Below are positions 54,001 to 62,039 of a DNA stretch of 64,000 nt, one piece after another. The stretch covers positions 1 to 64,000 of the forward strand of contig DKKT01000063.1 in NCBI GenBank assembly GCA_002455425.1, read 5' to 3'. The translations under genes were made by a program, and so were the position numbers. Source of the stretch: Chthonomonas sp. UBA6659 (GTDB lineage Bacteria > Armatimonadota > Fimbriimonadia > Fimbriimonadales > Fimbriimonadaceae). Each line of letters starts with the position of its first letter. Position 1 is the stretch's first letter. A model generated the notes under the pieces. The model was not told where the DNA came from. It ran no database searches and was given only the letters and a program-made list of their open reading frames with translations.

Positions 54001-54159
54001 GCTGACGGCGATCGTGCGAGTGCCGCCGTCCCCCGATCGCGCGTAATACTCCTCGAAGCACTCGCTTTGGATCTTGACGATCCGCACGCCCACGTCGCGA
54101 CCCTGCACATCCGCGACGGCAACCGGAGACACCAAGGTGGCGGCGAGAAGAGGAACCAT
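51079..54159 (-). CDS. Secreted (alpha/alpha)6-type glycosidase-like protein, uncharacterised
   Basis: This 1026-residue secreted protein has a short signal peptide (MVPLLAATLVSPVAVA). An N-terminal beta-rich region (about 25-290) precedes a central helical toroid (about 300-800) with aromatic Trp/Tyr-rich repeats (WGYQQGWVSWQCWFNNL, ICGGIPAGWGY, WLTKEHR). The C-terminal 200 residues are beta-sandwich and end GGWGHINVGAIRATE, a GH32-like tail motif. It looks like a six-hairpin glycosidase-type enzyme, but no catalytic pair can be assigned. The following CrtI-like gene starts 3 nt after its stop. No relative with a known substrate is recognised. Confidence 0.55.
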   Translation of the reverse strand: MVPLLAATLVSPVAVADVQGRDVGVRIVKIQSECFEEYYARSGDGGTRTIAVSAAHPAVAHVTSPSQVTAIDPGSLGLFTAAPSFRFRDFQVESNVVILRSVGEHTIEKRIEIPNEGKVVRVTVRVDFGKDGTMIRSLMDAYAFAPDGKPGKPETTFAPGLRPLPNQVIGDHFFRAPVVFAQQGAAAFSLIPDVEVLAENRPMPTILDLNVRGEVIAAPLLAFGFADHRLVGHVAYANDASMLRKMPRTIELASDLIVDGVAAPYDGLGEAARFLWERDGRRYLDRIKPQVMPFQEYARVCYPAAFAEAYGDNQLGWFEVEIDGQICGGIPAGWGYQQGWVSWQCWFNNLRSAWGMKWWGTNRPGVKDWANKADKMLNLALAAPMDRGACPTTYQSREKTWKGCLIAPDPSCYYDLTNMAWKGIWLLRWYLDFPECPRKDEILRQCRAMADCMVRNQNADGSIPTWLTKEHRVVPILDRSAQTALPAWFLVELAKIPGEHASYAEAAKKAADFLLAKVVDQRTYYDFETFFSCSPKVCLQRGGVLDDPAMHDPYTMEPPQNTLAMQWVAEALRGVAAWTREEKYLTGAMKAIDRLCLYQNVWPISYRPVAYTYGGFGVQNSDGEYHDARQAQFGVTLCDLGAQLGRRDLFERGVAAIRASLALINHPLHDANGIYPNPNYPPGLMPENCGHGGTDQQNGRTGFDWGEGSGLASMAWLLKQYGGVYHHVGGNWAVGIDGVAVKPGPLPSYDPSSWSASLVAPMNAFAAPWTGIQTVEVVRSDGKRGLVARAQSPLAIRRIEGRVRDGKALVVAVPAWTNPSGTPKIEARFVDAGGRRYPTSIGLEGFEASLPQEALDRGPIRLEGTVDGKPIASEPVRLFLDPTFSFEDWRMPGWKVSGNFPDLPTRSKRMSFNAGDAPFIGTCEDGRGGYDDAYTGTLESPVFITSRPKLRLLVGGGSGDGVFVELIRMDTGAQVEIERGRNREAMDERVWDVSRLRGVPLRIRIVDRETGGWGHINVGAIRATER

Positions 54160-54254
54160 TGTCGAATCGGTTCTACGCCGAACCGGTCCTCTCCTTTGCC
54201 TCGTCTGGATCGAGAGCGCGCTAAACTAGCTTATTGCATTGCCACCGAGTCACC

Positions 54255-55091
54255 ATGCGAAACCTCATTCGATCGATCGTCGTCGTCCTCGGGCTCGTCG
54301 CTTCGGCGACGGTGTTTGCCCAGGCTTATCTCGGCACCTACAGCCGTTCAGAACGCATCCGCTCGGACGGTCGGGACTTCACGCTTGTGCAGACGCTGAA
54401 GATCGATCGGAGTGGACGCGCGGAACTCACCTCGGAATACCGTGGTGACCGACCCCGGATCACGAGCGGCCTCGTTCAAGCCTGGGGCGAAATCCTGGAG
54501 CGCGTGGCCGATTCACGTCGGATCGTTCATGCCGGCGGGTGGTTCGAGCGCAAGGGCAAGATCGAAATCCGCCTCGACAACGTTCGTGGACTCGATTGCA
54601 GCTTCACTTTCGTGGCCGATGCGCGGGAAGTTCGCGCCGAAGCCAAGGACAACGGCATCTACGGCCGGAACCCGATGACGCTCCGCCGTGATAGCGGGGG
54701 CAACATTCCCGACAACGGGAGGATCGAAGGCACTTACCGTAATGAGTTCCGCCTCCGGGATGGAAACCGTTTCCAGCGCGAGCTCCAGCTCCGCCGAAAC
54801 GGCGAAGCGGTGATGATCACCGAAAACCTCGGTCGCAATCCGAACGTCACCAAAGAGGATCGTCGGCTCTGGGGCAACATCCTCCTCGCCCTCGAATACC
54901 AGCGCCGCTTCGAACATGTCGGAACCTGGGAGATGCGCGGCGATCGCGTGACCGTGCGCTTGACCCGCGTGGGAGATCGGCGCGAGGAGTGCACGCTGCA
55001 GTTTCAGGTCGACCGGGACGGATTGCGCTCGGTCGGCATCGACGACGACGCCTATGGTTGGGAGTCGTTCACCCTGCGTCGCGCCCGATAG
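54255..55091 (+). CDS. Secreted protein with two tandem repeats of about 125 residues
   Basis: This 278-residue protein has a signal peptide (MRNLIRSIVVVLGLVASATVFA, cleavage before QAYLG). Two related domains follow, each containing GTY, WGxIL, R-x-x-x-H-x-GxW and ending in a D/NGIYG or DDAYG turn before TLRR (about 24-150 and 156-278). This internal duplication suggests a beta-sandwich unit. I do not recognise a family. The ATG 54255 start follows the signal peptide; a TTG at 54234, 6 nt from TAAACT (54222-54227), would add seven residues. Confidence 0.7.
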   Translation: MRNLIRSIVVVLGLVASATVFAQAYLGTYSRSERIRSDGRDFTLVQTLKIDRSGRAELTSEYRGDRPRITSGLVQAWGEILERVADSRRIVHAGGWFERKGKIEIRLDNVRGLDCSFTFVADAREVRAEAKDNGIYGRNPMTLRRDSGGNIPDNGRIEGTYRNEFRLRDGNRFQRELQLRRNGEAVMITENLGRNPNVTKEDRRLWGNILLALEYQRRFEHVGTWEMRGDRVTVRLTRVGDRREECTLQFQVDRDGLRSVGIDDDAYGWESFTLRRAR

Positions 55092-55116
55092 GGGCGGCGC
55101 GCTCAAGGAGAAACTC

Positions 55117-55563
55117 ATGAAAATCACTCAGTACATCCTCGTCGTGCTCACTGCGTTCGTTGCCCTCTTCGCGACGGGTTGCGGCGGCGGCAGCGGCGCT
55201 CTCGGTCGCAACTCCGACATCGAGATCATCCTCGAGGTTCGCCGCGCCGGAGACGATGCCGACAACCTGATCCTGTCCGTCTCGCCCAACGACGGTGCGT
55301 GGGATTCGTCGCAGGCGGCCAACGACTTCCAGGGCCAGAACTGGATCACGCGCCAGTTCAGCCGCAGCGATAAGCGCTTCACGTTCCGCACGAATTCGAA
55401 CCAGGTGCCGTACCGTGTGTTCATCGGAAACGAAGCCAACTTCGACATCGACGCTCGGATCACGATCCGCGTCGACGGAACCCAGCAGTACCTGCGCAAC
55501 CTGACGGTCGTACCGGGTGCGCCGTCGCTGGAGACGCGCATCTTCCGTAACAACGTCGAGTAG
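55117..55563 (+). CDS. Small putative lipoprotein
   Basis: This 148-residue protein has a hydrophobic N-terminus and a possible lipobox (LFATGC, C22), followed by a Gly/Asn-rich segment and a beta-rich domain to the end. AAGGAG lies 7 nt before ATG 55117, a good Shine-Dalgarno sequence. It lies 25 nt after the preceding repeat protein on the same strand. The function is unknown. A strong terminator hairpin follows at 55576. Confidence 0.7.
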   Translation: MKITQYILVVLTAFVALFATGCGGGSGALGRNSDIEIILEVRRAGDDADNLILSVSPNDGAWDSSQAANDFQGQNWITRQFSRSDKRFTFRTNSNQVPYRVFIGNEANFDIDARITIRVDGTQQYLRNLTVVPGAPSLETRIFRNNVE

Positions 55564-55575
55564 CGTTTCGCCAAT

Positions 55576-55605
55576 CTCCTCCCGCCCGCTTGCGGGCGGG
55601 AGGAG
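55576..55605. terminator. Terminator hairpin after the small lipoprotein gene
   Basis: A 14-bp GC-rich perfect inverted repeat (CTCCTCCCGCCCGC/GCGGGCGGGAGGAG), with the middle CTTG as the likely 4-nt loop. It lies 12 nt after the stop and ahead of a convergent gene. Confidence 0.75.
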
Positions 55606-55626
55606 GTTCCCAACACAAGGAAGCCA

Positions 55627-55644
55627 GGGCCCCCGAAGGGACCC
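55627..55644 (-). terminator. Terminator hairpin of the reverse-strand secreted gene
   Basis: On the reverse-strand transcript it reads GGGUCCC-UUCG-GGGGCCC, a UUCG tetraloop with 7 pairs (one G-U). It lies 28 nt beyond the stop at 55672. Confidence 0.5.
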
Positions 55645-55671
55645 CGGCGCGGAGAGAGAGGATGGGAAAGG

Positions 55672-56190
55672 CTACGGCGACACGTCGACGAGCATCTGGT
55701 CGATCTGGAAGCGGTGGCTGCTGCCGGCTGAGACCAATCGAACGATGACTTGACCACCCGGTCCGACGTAGGCGCGGCCGTTGCTGGTCAGCACACCTTG
55801 CCGCACGGTGTCGTTCGTACCGAAGCCGATCGCGTTGTGGAACACGTAGCGGTCCTGCTGCCAGTGGTAGAGGTAGATCGAGACCGGGCCACTGACTGAG
55901 CGACGGGCTTCCAGCTTGAGGGAGATGACCGGGCTGGAGAATGCCAGCCAGGTCGGGTTGGAGTGGTTGATGGCCGTATCGATCCGGCTCGATCCGTTGG
56001 CGAGGAACGTCGATCGCAGGTTCATCCGGTTGTTGTCGCTGAAGGGCAGATTGAGGATGCTGCCGCTTTCGAGGATTCCGGTGAACATGGATTGCGAGAG
56101 CGGAACTCCGACGACGGCGTTGGCGCTCTGGGCGCCGAGGGTGGCGAGGGTCGAGGCGATGGCGAGGATCGCGAAGAGTCGAGTTTTCAT
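55672..56190 (-). CDS. Small secreted beta-rich protein
   Basis: This 172-residue protein has a signal peptide (MKTRLFAILAIASTLATLGAQSANA, cleavage before VVGV). The rest is a beta-rich domain with Trp and Tyr (WLAFSSPVISLKLEARR, YLYHWQQDRYVF) ending in a short tail. It may be a jelly-roll-like or lectin-like domain. AGGAGA lies 10 nt before ATG 56190, so it has a leadered start. Any upstream extension in this frame overlaps the flavoprotein gene and is not supported. Confidence 0.7.
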   Translation of the reverse strand: MKTRLFAILAIASTLATLGAQSANAVVGVPLSQSMFTGILESGSILNLPFSDNNRMNLRSTFLANGSSRIDTAINHSNPTWLAFSSPVISLKLEARRSVSGPVSIYLYHWQQDRYVFHNAIGFGTNDTVRQGVLTSNGRAYVGPGGQVIVRLVSAGSSHRFQIDQMLVDVSP

Positions 56191-56370
56191 GGTTCTGTTT
56201 CTCCTGGTGTTTTCTTGTTCGCGGCTCTTTCGGACCGCGCTTGGTTCTTTCGACCGAGGGGTTCCCACGCGGGTTTGTGCTCCGCGCTTCGTCTGACTGT
56301 GATCGCGGTCACGGTGCTTTGAAGCCCCCGGGCGAGGGAGCGACCGCGATGGAAGGGCTATCATCTGGTC
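56191..56370. promoter_or_regulatory. Divergent promoter region with CRP-like palindrome
   Basis: 180 nt between divergent genes. TGTGA-TCGCGG-TCACG lies at 56298-56313, close to the cAMP receptor protein site TGTGA-N6-TCACA. It is centred about 65 nt before the TATCAT box-linked start at 56371. A nucleotidyl cyclase is encoded at 41410-42918. A leadered start with AGGAGA serves the reverse gene. No gene is seen. Confidence 0.4.
56359..56364 (+). promoter_or_regulatory. -10 box TATCAT, leaderless start
   Basis: TATCAT is followed by 6 nt and then ATG 56371. There is no Shine-Dalgarno sequence. Confidence 0.55.
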
Positions 56371-57411
56371 ATGCGGATCGCCGTAGTCGGGGCAGGGATC
56401 ATGGGGGCATCGACTGCCCGCACGCTCGCCGAGCGGGGACATTCGGTCACCGTGTTCGAGCAGTTCTCGGTCGGACACGAGCGGGGAAGCTCCCACGGTC
56501 GGTCGCGGATCGTGCGCCGCGCCTATCCGGATCGGTTCTATGCCGAGATCATGGGGCAGGGCTATCCAATGTGGCGCGAGTTGCACGATCGCTCCGGATT
56601 GCCGGTTCTCCAGGAAGTCGGCCTCCTCTACTTCGGAGCCGGCGATGATCCCGAGATGATCTCGATGATCGAGGGCTTGGAGGTGCTCGGAATGGAGCAC
56701 GAGGTAATCCGAGGCCCCGAGGCGCTGGCTGCCTGCATGGCGCATCCCGGATTCCGGTTCGAATCGGGTGAAATCGGAGTCTGGACCCGGGAGGCGGGCA
56801 CGGTCGATGCCGGTCTCGCCGTTCAGGCAACGCTCCGCCTGGCCGAGGATGCGGGTGCTCGCGTCAGCCGCGAGCGGATCGAGGACCTCGGCGCGCTGGA
56901 TGGCTACGACGCGGTCGCGCTCTGCGCAGGAGGCTGGATCCGTCGCTTCGTGGACATTGCGGTACAGGCGACCGCCCAGAGTTTCGTCTACATCGCCGAG
57001 CCCCATGCCGGGCCGGTTTGGATCGAGGCGAGCGCCAACAACTTGTATGGCTTCCCGTCCGAACGGGCGAGCAACGCGGGCGGCACGATGAAGATCGCCG
57101 CCCACCGGCCCGGCCCTCCGTTCGACCCGGATGCCCCCGAGCGCCCTGTCGATCGCGATGGGATCGCGCTGGTGGAGGACTTCTGCGCGCGGCGTCTCGG
57201 GCGGGTGCCGTCGATCGTCGAAGTGGGTGCGTGCGTCTACACCAGCGCCGCCGACGAGGACTTCCGTATCGGACGGCTCGACGATCGCACGGTGTATGCC
57301 AGCCCGTGCAGCGGTCACGGTTTCAAGTTCGGGCCGTGGGTCGGGCAACATCTTGCCGATCTGATCGAGCGGCGCTGCAATCCGATCCCGCGCTTTGCGC
57401 GCCGCGCCTAG
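56371..57411 (+). CDS. Sarcosine/N-methyl-amino-acid oxidase-like flavoprotein (DAO superfamily)
   Basis: This 346-residue flavoprotein has the GAGIMG FAD motif (7-12) and a HERGSSHGRSRIVRRAYP stretch. C288 in GACVYT is at the position of the covalent flavin Cys in monomeric sarcosine oxidase, and SPCSGHGFKFGP is the matching C-terminal motif. The enzyme probably oxidises N-methyl or secondary amino acids. The SHGRSR segment is close to that of MSOX/NMTO-type oxidases. The start is placed by TATCAT and the FAD motif. Its stop overlaps that of the alpha/beta hydrolase in CTAG. Confidence 0.88.
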   Translation: MRIAVVGAGIMGASTARTLAERGHSVTVFEQFSVGHERGSSHGRSRIVRRAYPDRFYAEIMGQGYPMWRELHDRSGLPVLQEVGLLYFGAGDDPEMISMIEGLEVLGMEHEVIRGPEALAACMAHPGFRFESGEIGVWTREAGTVDAGLAVQATLRLAEDAGARVSRERIEDLGALDGYDAVALCAGGWIRRFVDIAVQATAQSFVYIAEPHAGPVWIEASANNLYGFPSERASNAGGTMKIAAHRPGPPFDPDAPERPVDRDGIALVEDFCARRLGRVPSIVEVGACVYTSAADEDFRIGRLDDRTVYASPCSGHGFKFGPWVGQHLADLIERRCNPIPRFARRA

Positions 57412-58289
57412 GGCACGGTCTGGCGTTGAGCGACGATCCCGGCGTCGCTGAGGAATTCGAGGACGATCTCGTTGTAACGATCGGGCTCGCGGAACCGCCC
57501 TTGGGAATGGTCGCAGCCTTCGAACCAAACCAGCTTCGCGTGCGAACCGGACGCGGCCAGGTTCCGCTCGGCTTCGCTCGGCAAGGCCAGACTGTCTCGA
57601 TCGCCGTGGAGGATCAGGCTCGGCTTTTCGGCGATGAGCGGCAGTGCGCGGGCGACGTCCGCATCGCGGAGACGGAACCCGAGGAGGGCGCGACAAAAGC
57701 CAAGGGTCGGGGCCAGAGCCACCATGAGCGGCTTGCCTCCGAGGAATCGCCACCAGCCCAACGACGCGGTGTCGAGCCGCGAATACGCGCTGTCGAAGAT
57801 GAACGCGTCAGCTAGGTTCGGGTCCTCGGCGGCGGCGAACGCGATCGCGGCCCCGCCCATGCTGCTTCCGATCGCCACGACCGGCAGACCCGGACAGCGC
57901 TCCTTCACCCACTTCACCGCGGCCTCCACGTCCCAGCGCTCGTGCCAGCCGAGCCCCGTCCGTTTCCCACGGCTCGTCCCGTGGGCACGGAAATCGAACA
58001 CCAGGCAGGAGACCCCGCGCTGGTGAAGGAGCAGCGCAAGGGGTGCGAGCTCGCAGCGGTTCATCATGTAGCCGTGGCACAGGACGGCCACGCTGCGAGC
58101 GTTTTCAGCCGGCATCCACCAGCCGCGAAGCTCCACCCCGTCCCGGGTGTGGAACGATGCCCCTTCCTGCGAGATTCCGAACTGGCCTGGTGACAGGTAC
58201 TTCGGGGTCCGGAACGGCGTCACGCTCTTCCACGCGATCAGGGCGAGGAGCAGAAGATAGACCAGGACGATCGCGAAGAGCCAAACCAT
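57408..58289 (-). CDS. Alpha/beta hydrolase (peptidase S9/BEM46-like)
   Basis: This 293-residue protein has one N-terminal membrane helix (about 1-21) and an alpha/beta hydrolase domain with nucleophile S143 in GSSMGG, an acid at D230 or D232 in LHGDRD, and H261 in CDHSQG. HGYMMNR shapes the oxyanion hole. It is close to membrane-anchored hydrolases of the Bem46/YqkD type. TATTCT (58298-58303) lies 8 nt before ATG 58289. The substrate is unknown. Confidence 0.85.
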   Translation of the reverse strand: MVWLFAIVLVYLLLLALIAWKSVTPFRTPKYLSPGQFGISQEGASFHTRDGVELRGWWMPAENARSVAVLCHGYMMNRCELAPLALLLHQRGVSCLVFDFRAHGTSRGKRTGLGWHERWDVEAAVKWVKERCPGLPVVAIGSSMGGAAIAFAAAEDPNLADAFIFDSAYSRLDTASLGWWRFLGGKPLMVALAPTLGFCRALLGFRLRDADVARALPLIAEKPSLILHGDRDSLALPSEAERNLAASGSHAKLVWFEGCDHSQGRFREPDRYNEIVLEFLSDAGIVAQRQTVP

Positions 58290-58375
58290 GCCTGTCTAGA
58301 ATACGCCGCCGGTTGCGAGGCCGATGACCCCGCACGGCCGCTCACAGGAGAAACACCGATCCGGATCGACTTGGG

Positions 58376-59866
58376 CTAGGATCCTCCGCCCGGTGACGCA
58401 TCGCGCTTGTACATCGCTCCCCGGTTCGCCGCCGACATCGCCACCGAGTAGAACAGGCGCGCTGCCGAGATGATCTTGTCGAAGTTGATCTTCTCGATCG
58501 TATCGGACGGCTGATGGTAGTCGGGATGGAACCCGCTGAACAGAAACGCGATCGGTACTCCTTTGGCCGCAAACATGTAGTGATCGCTGCGGGTGTAGAC
58601 GCCTTCCTCATCCCACTCGAACTTGAAGTTCACCATCTTGTTCGCGTCGAGAATCTCCTGGTGCAGTTCCGCCGAAATGCGTTTGCTGCCCACGAGGTGG
58701 ATCGTGTCGACGTTCTCTTCGGGTTTGTCGCCTTGCTTCTCCTCGTTCCGCCCGACCATGTCCATTTGCAGCAGGCAAGTCATCTTGTCGAGGGGGAAGA
58801 TCGGGTTCTGAGTGTAGTAGCCGGACCCGATCAGCCCCATTTCTTCGCCGGTGAACGCCATGAAGATCACGGTCCGCTTCGGTTTGAGCGGACTCTTGGC
58901 CATCGCTCGGGCGATCAAGAGCAACGCGGTCGTGCCGGAGCCGTCGTCGTCGGCACCCGGATAGATCGTGCCGTCGGCGGTCACGCCGAGGTGATCGAGA
59001 TGGGCGCCGAGCCCGACCGTCTCGGCCTTGAGCGTCGGATCGGAGCCTTCGATCGCACCGACGACGTTGGGAACGCCGAACTCTTCGCTGGTCACTTCCA
59101 GCTTGAGGGTGGCCTTCGCCCCGAGGCCGGTCAGGTCGGAAGCGTTTTCGCCCACCGGCTTGAGGCCGGAGGCCTTTCCGAGGCCCTTGAGAATCTGGTC
59201 ATAGGCGGCTTTGGTGAGTTGGGCCGTCCGTAAGCTCCGTCCGGGGCCGCTCGGGCCTCCTGATCCGGCGCGGCGAATCCCGAACTCACTCGTTTTGCCG
59301 TCGCCGCCGACCGTAATGCCGGTAGCGTCGGCGGAGAAAAGGAGCCGACGCAGCGCCGCCGGGACCGTCGGCGAATCCACGATCACGAGCTTGCCTTTGA
59401 GCTGCTCCTCGGTGGGGAGCGTCGGGTTCTCGCCCCGCACGCGCAGGAGGACGAGATCGCCCGAGATATCGCCCGATCCGGTCGCGGACCGAAAACTGAG
59501 CCCTTTGCCGGCACCGATCCTGATCGCCTTGCCCTCGATCTCGAAGTAGGTTTTGTCTTCGACTACTTTCGTGCGCAGAAACGGTACGGGCTGGAAGTAG
59601 GTCCCGTCCTTGCCGACCGGTTTGAGTCCCCACTCCTTGAACTTGCCGGCCACGAAGTCCGCCGCCTTCTGGTATCCAGGCTGACCCGTCCCTCGGCCCG
59701 CGAACTCCTTGCTTGAGAGCATCGTGAGCCAGGCCTTGGCATCGCTTGCCATGATCGAGTCCCAGCCCGGCTTGAGTTCGTCGCGAACCGACTCAGCACC
59801 GGGGTACTGAGCCCAGGAGGGAATGGCGAGACAGATGGCGAGGAGGCAGAGCGATCGCAGGCGCAT
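58376..59866 (-). CDS. Secreted M28 family zinc aminopeptidase with PA domain
   Basis: This 496-residue protein has a signal peptide (MRLRSLCLLAICLAIPSWA) and the M28 di-zinc site: H in GAHLDHLG, bridging D in GADDDGSG, E-E in TGEEMG, D in QMDMVGR and H in DYHQPSD. A protease-associated domain (about 125-260) lies inside the first half. M28 enzymes remove N-terminal residues. The last 20 residues are Gly/Ser-rich. No clear -10 box is seen close to the ATG at 59866. It is divergent from the pectin-lyase-fold gene. Confidence 0.9.
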   Translation of the reverse strand: MRLRSLCLLAICLAIPSWAQYPGAESVRDELKPGWDSIMASDAKAWLTMLSSKEFAGRGTGQPGYQKAADFVAGKFKEWGLKPVGKDGTYFQPVPFLRTKVVEDKTYFEIEGKAIRIGAGKGLSFRSATGSGDISGDLVLLRVRGENPTLPTEEQLKGKLVIVDSPTVPAALRRLLFSADATGITVGGDGKTSEFGIRRAGSGGPSGPGRSLRTAQLTKAAYDQILKGLGKASGLKPVGENASDLTGLGAKATLKLEVTSEEFGVPNVVGAIEGSDPTLKAETVGLGAHLDHLGVTADGTIYPGADDDGSGTTALLLIARAMAKSPLKPKRTVIFMAFTGEEMGLIGSGYYTQNPIFPLDKMTCLLQMDMVGRNEEKQGDKPEENVDTIHLVGSKRISAELHQEILDANKMVNFKFEWDEEGVYTRSDHYMFAAKGVPIAFLFSGFHPDYHQPSDTIEKINFDKIISAARLFYSVAMSAANRGAMYKRDASPGGGS

Positions 59867-59945
59867 ACCGAGGCTACTTCCGCAGACGGGTCCCGGGTTC
59901 CTTCAAGTCACGTCGGTGCCGTCCTAGATCAGCGCGGTAGACGGG

Positions 59946-59951
59946 TAGGGT
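59946..59951 (+). promoter_or_regulatory. -10-like box TAGGGT
   Basis: TAGGGT lies 9 nt before ATG 59961. It is a weaker member of the leaderless set. Confidence 0.35.
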
Positions 59952-59960
59952 GATCCACAG

Positions 59961-61184
59961 ATGGTCGCTCTCACCCTCACCTTGCTCGGCAGTCAGTTGG
60001 TTCCGGACGCATTGAACGTCCTCCAGTTCGGCGCGGACAAAACCGGCCGCGTCGATGCCACGAATGCGTTCCAAACCGCCCTCGACGCCGCCGCCACTCC
60101 GGGAGGCGGCACCGTTTGGGTCCCACGCGGGAAGTACCTGTTCCGGGGCAACCTGAGGGTTCCGGTCGGGGTCACGCTCAAGGGGTCGTGGAACTCGGTT
60201 CCCAGCCACATCGGGTTGCGGAACCCGGGATTCCCGAAGCCCGGCGAGGGCGGCACGACGCTCCTTGTTACCGCGAATGCCGGCAAATCGGACGGGCCTG
60301 CGTTCCTGACCCTGAGCCATAACGCGACGGTGCAGGGCGTCGTGATCTTCTATCCGGAGCAGACCCCAAGTCCGAAACCCTATCCGTTCGCCATCGCGTC
60401 GAAGGCGAAGAATCCGGCGATTCTCGATGTCGAACTCCTGAATCCTTACCAAGGTATCGAGATGAACGGGGCCGAGCGACCGTTGATCCGCAATGTCACC
60501 GGGCAACCGCTGCGGATCGGAGTGCTGACCGACGGCATCACCGATATCGGTCGCTACGAGAACATCCACTTCAATCCGTGGTGGTCGATGAAGCCGGAGA
60601 CGATCGCATTTCAGATGGGGAAAGGGGAGGCGTTCGTCTTCGGGCGGACCGACTGGCACAGCGTGACGAACTGCTTCGCCTACGGCTACCACGTCGGCTT
60701 TCGGTTCATCGAGACCCAACAAGGGGTCGCCAACGGGAGCTTCATCGGCATCGGGGCGGATGACTGTGAGACGGCGATCCAGGTCGATCAATGCGCGCCG
60801 TTCGGTCTCCTGATCACGAACGGCCAGTTCGTGTCGTTCAAGGGACCCGATCCGACGATGGTCGTCGTCGGGCCTCAGTGCAAGGGGGTTGTGAGCTTCG
60901 TGAACAGCGCGTTCTGGGGACCCTGCCACCAGATTGCGCGCGTTGCGGGAGGCACCGTCCGCTTCAGCGACTGCACCTTTGTGCAGTGGGACGCCAAGAA
61001 TCAGGGCCGGGCCGCGATCCAAGCGACCGGAGGTCGCCTCATCGTCCGCGGCTGCGACTTCCGCGAAGACAAACCCCATGTCAAGGTAGGCGAAGGGGTT
61101 GCCGATGCCGTCCTCTCCGAAAATCTCGCGCCGAACGCGCTGCGGGTCGAAAACCGGAGCCCTCGTGCGCGCATATCGCCGTAG
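59961..61184 (+). CDS. Pectin-lyase-fold protein (Pectate_lyase_3-like)
   Basis: This 407-residue protein has a weak N-terminal hydrophobic stretch (MVALTLTLLGSQLVPDA) and a right-handed beta-helix. It is recognisable by LNVLQFGADKTGRVDATNAFQTALDAA, GGGTVWVPRGKYLFRGNL and the many parallel-helix coils to about 400. It is of the glycosyl hydrolase 28/pectate-lyase-3 type found in phage tailspikes and bacterial polysaccharide-degrading proteins. No catalytic residues can be assigned safely. The next gene follows after 3 nt and may be co-transcribed. Confidence 0.75.
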   Translation: MVALTLTLLGSQLVPDALNVLQFGADKTGRVDATNAFQTALDAAATPGGGTVWVPRGKYLFRGNLRVPVGVTLKGSWNSVPSHIGLRNPGFPKPGEGGTTLLVTANAGKSDGPAFLTLSHNATVQGVVIFYPEQTPSPKPYPFAIASKAKNPAILDVELLNPYQGIEMNGAERPLIRNVTGQPLRIGVLTDGITDIGRYENIHFNPWWSMKPETIAFQMGKGEAFVFGRTDWHSVTNCFAYGYHVGFRFIETQQGVANGSFIGIGADDCETAIQVDQCAPFGLLITNGQFVSFKGPDPTMVVVGPQCKGVVSFVNSAFWGPCHQIARVAGGTVRFSDCTFVQWDAKNQGRAAIQATGGRLIVRGCDFREDKPHVKVGEGVADAVLSENLAPNALRVENRSPRARISP

Positions 61185-61187
61185 TCG

Positions 61188-62039
61188 ATGCGTCCCATCT
61201 GTATGCCGATAGCGCTTTCGATCGACGTGGCGGGGCCCCAGTTTCTGATCACGCTGGCTCTCATTCCGCTGTTCGGCTATGGGGTGTTACGGGTCATTCG
61301 CATGATGATCGACGGCGACGTGGGGGCTGTCCAAGGAGTGGTCGCACTGTTCGCCGTGATCGGTACCCTGGCGATCGCGATCACGGCCCGTTCCAACGCC
61401 GTGACGGGTGCGATCGCGCTCGTCACCATTGCCCTCATGGCGTTCTTTCCCTATGCGGCGACGCAGATGGAGCGGCTCGAACATCGGGACATTCGGGGAG
61501 ACGAACTCGACAAGGCACATCGCGCCCTTGCCGAGCGTCCCGACAACGTCAATGCTCGATTCATGATCGCTCGCGTCCTCTATGAACAAGGGATGGTGGG
61601 CTACGCGATCGCCACGGTCGAACAGACGCTTGCCGGCCTGCCGGACGCGATCGATCCGGTCCACAACCGCTCCGTTCGTGACATCTATCGCAACGAGTTC
61701 TACACGGCCAAACAGTGGCGTAACAGTCTGCGGGATCCGAAGGCTTTCGACCCGGTGAAGTGTCCGGCGTGTGGGACGATGAACTATCCGGGCGACCTCG
61801 CGTGCCGAGGTTGCCGCGGTGCCTACCTGTTGGACCTCGCCCGTACGATGGACAATCCCCGCCGGTTCCTCGGCAAGCTCGTCATGGCGTGGGCCCTCGT
61901 GGCTCTGGTTCTTGCCGCGATCTCGATGGCGGCGTTGAACTACCCCTCGTCGGTGACGTTCACGGTCGCCGCGCTCGGCATCGGAACGGTCGGCGCAGTC
62001 TTGTGGTGGCTCTTCCGCGACCCCACGATGATGCGCTAG
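61188..62039 (+). CDS. Membrane protein with TPR-like helices and zinc ribbon
   Basis: This 283-residue protein has three N-terminal membrane segments (about 14-95), a helical stretch with TPR-like spacing (HRALAERPDNVNARFMIARVLYEQG), a zinc ribbon (CPACG...CRGC, about 191-210), and two more membrane segments at the end. The start is uncertain: ATG 61188 or 61203. I do not recognise a named family. It shares CTAG stops with the smc gene. Confidence 0.65.
   Translation: MRPICMPIALSIDVAGPQFLITLALIPLFGYGVLRVIRMMIDGDVGAVQGVVALFAVIGTLAIAITARSNAVTGAIALVTIALMAFFPYAATQMERLEHRDIRGDELDKAHRALAERPDNVNARFMIARVLYEQGMVGYAIATVEQTLAGLPDAIDPVHNRSVRDIYRNEFYTAKQWRNSLRDPKAFDPVKCPACGTMNYPGDLACRGCRGAYLLDLARTMDNPRRFLGKLVMAWALVALVLAAISMAALNYPSSVTFTVAALGIGTVGAVLWWLFRDPTMMR

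Noticed and set aside
54234..54254. TTG 54234 as start of the two-repeat secreted protein
   Set aside because: It is 6 nt after TAAACT, but would place extra residues before a standard signal peptide that begins at ATG 54255; kept only as an alternative.
56191..57753. N-terminal extension of the 55672-56190 secreted protein
   Set aside because: It runs antisense through the flavoprotein oxidase; the internal ATG at 56190 has a signal peptide and AGGAGA.
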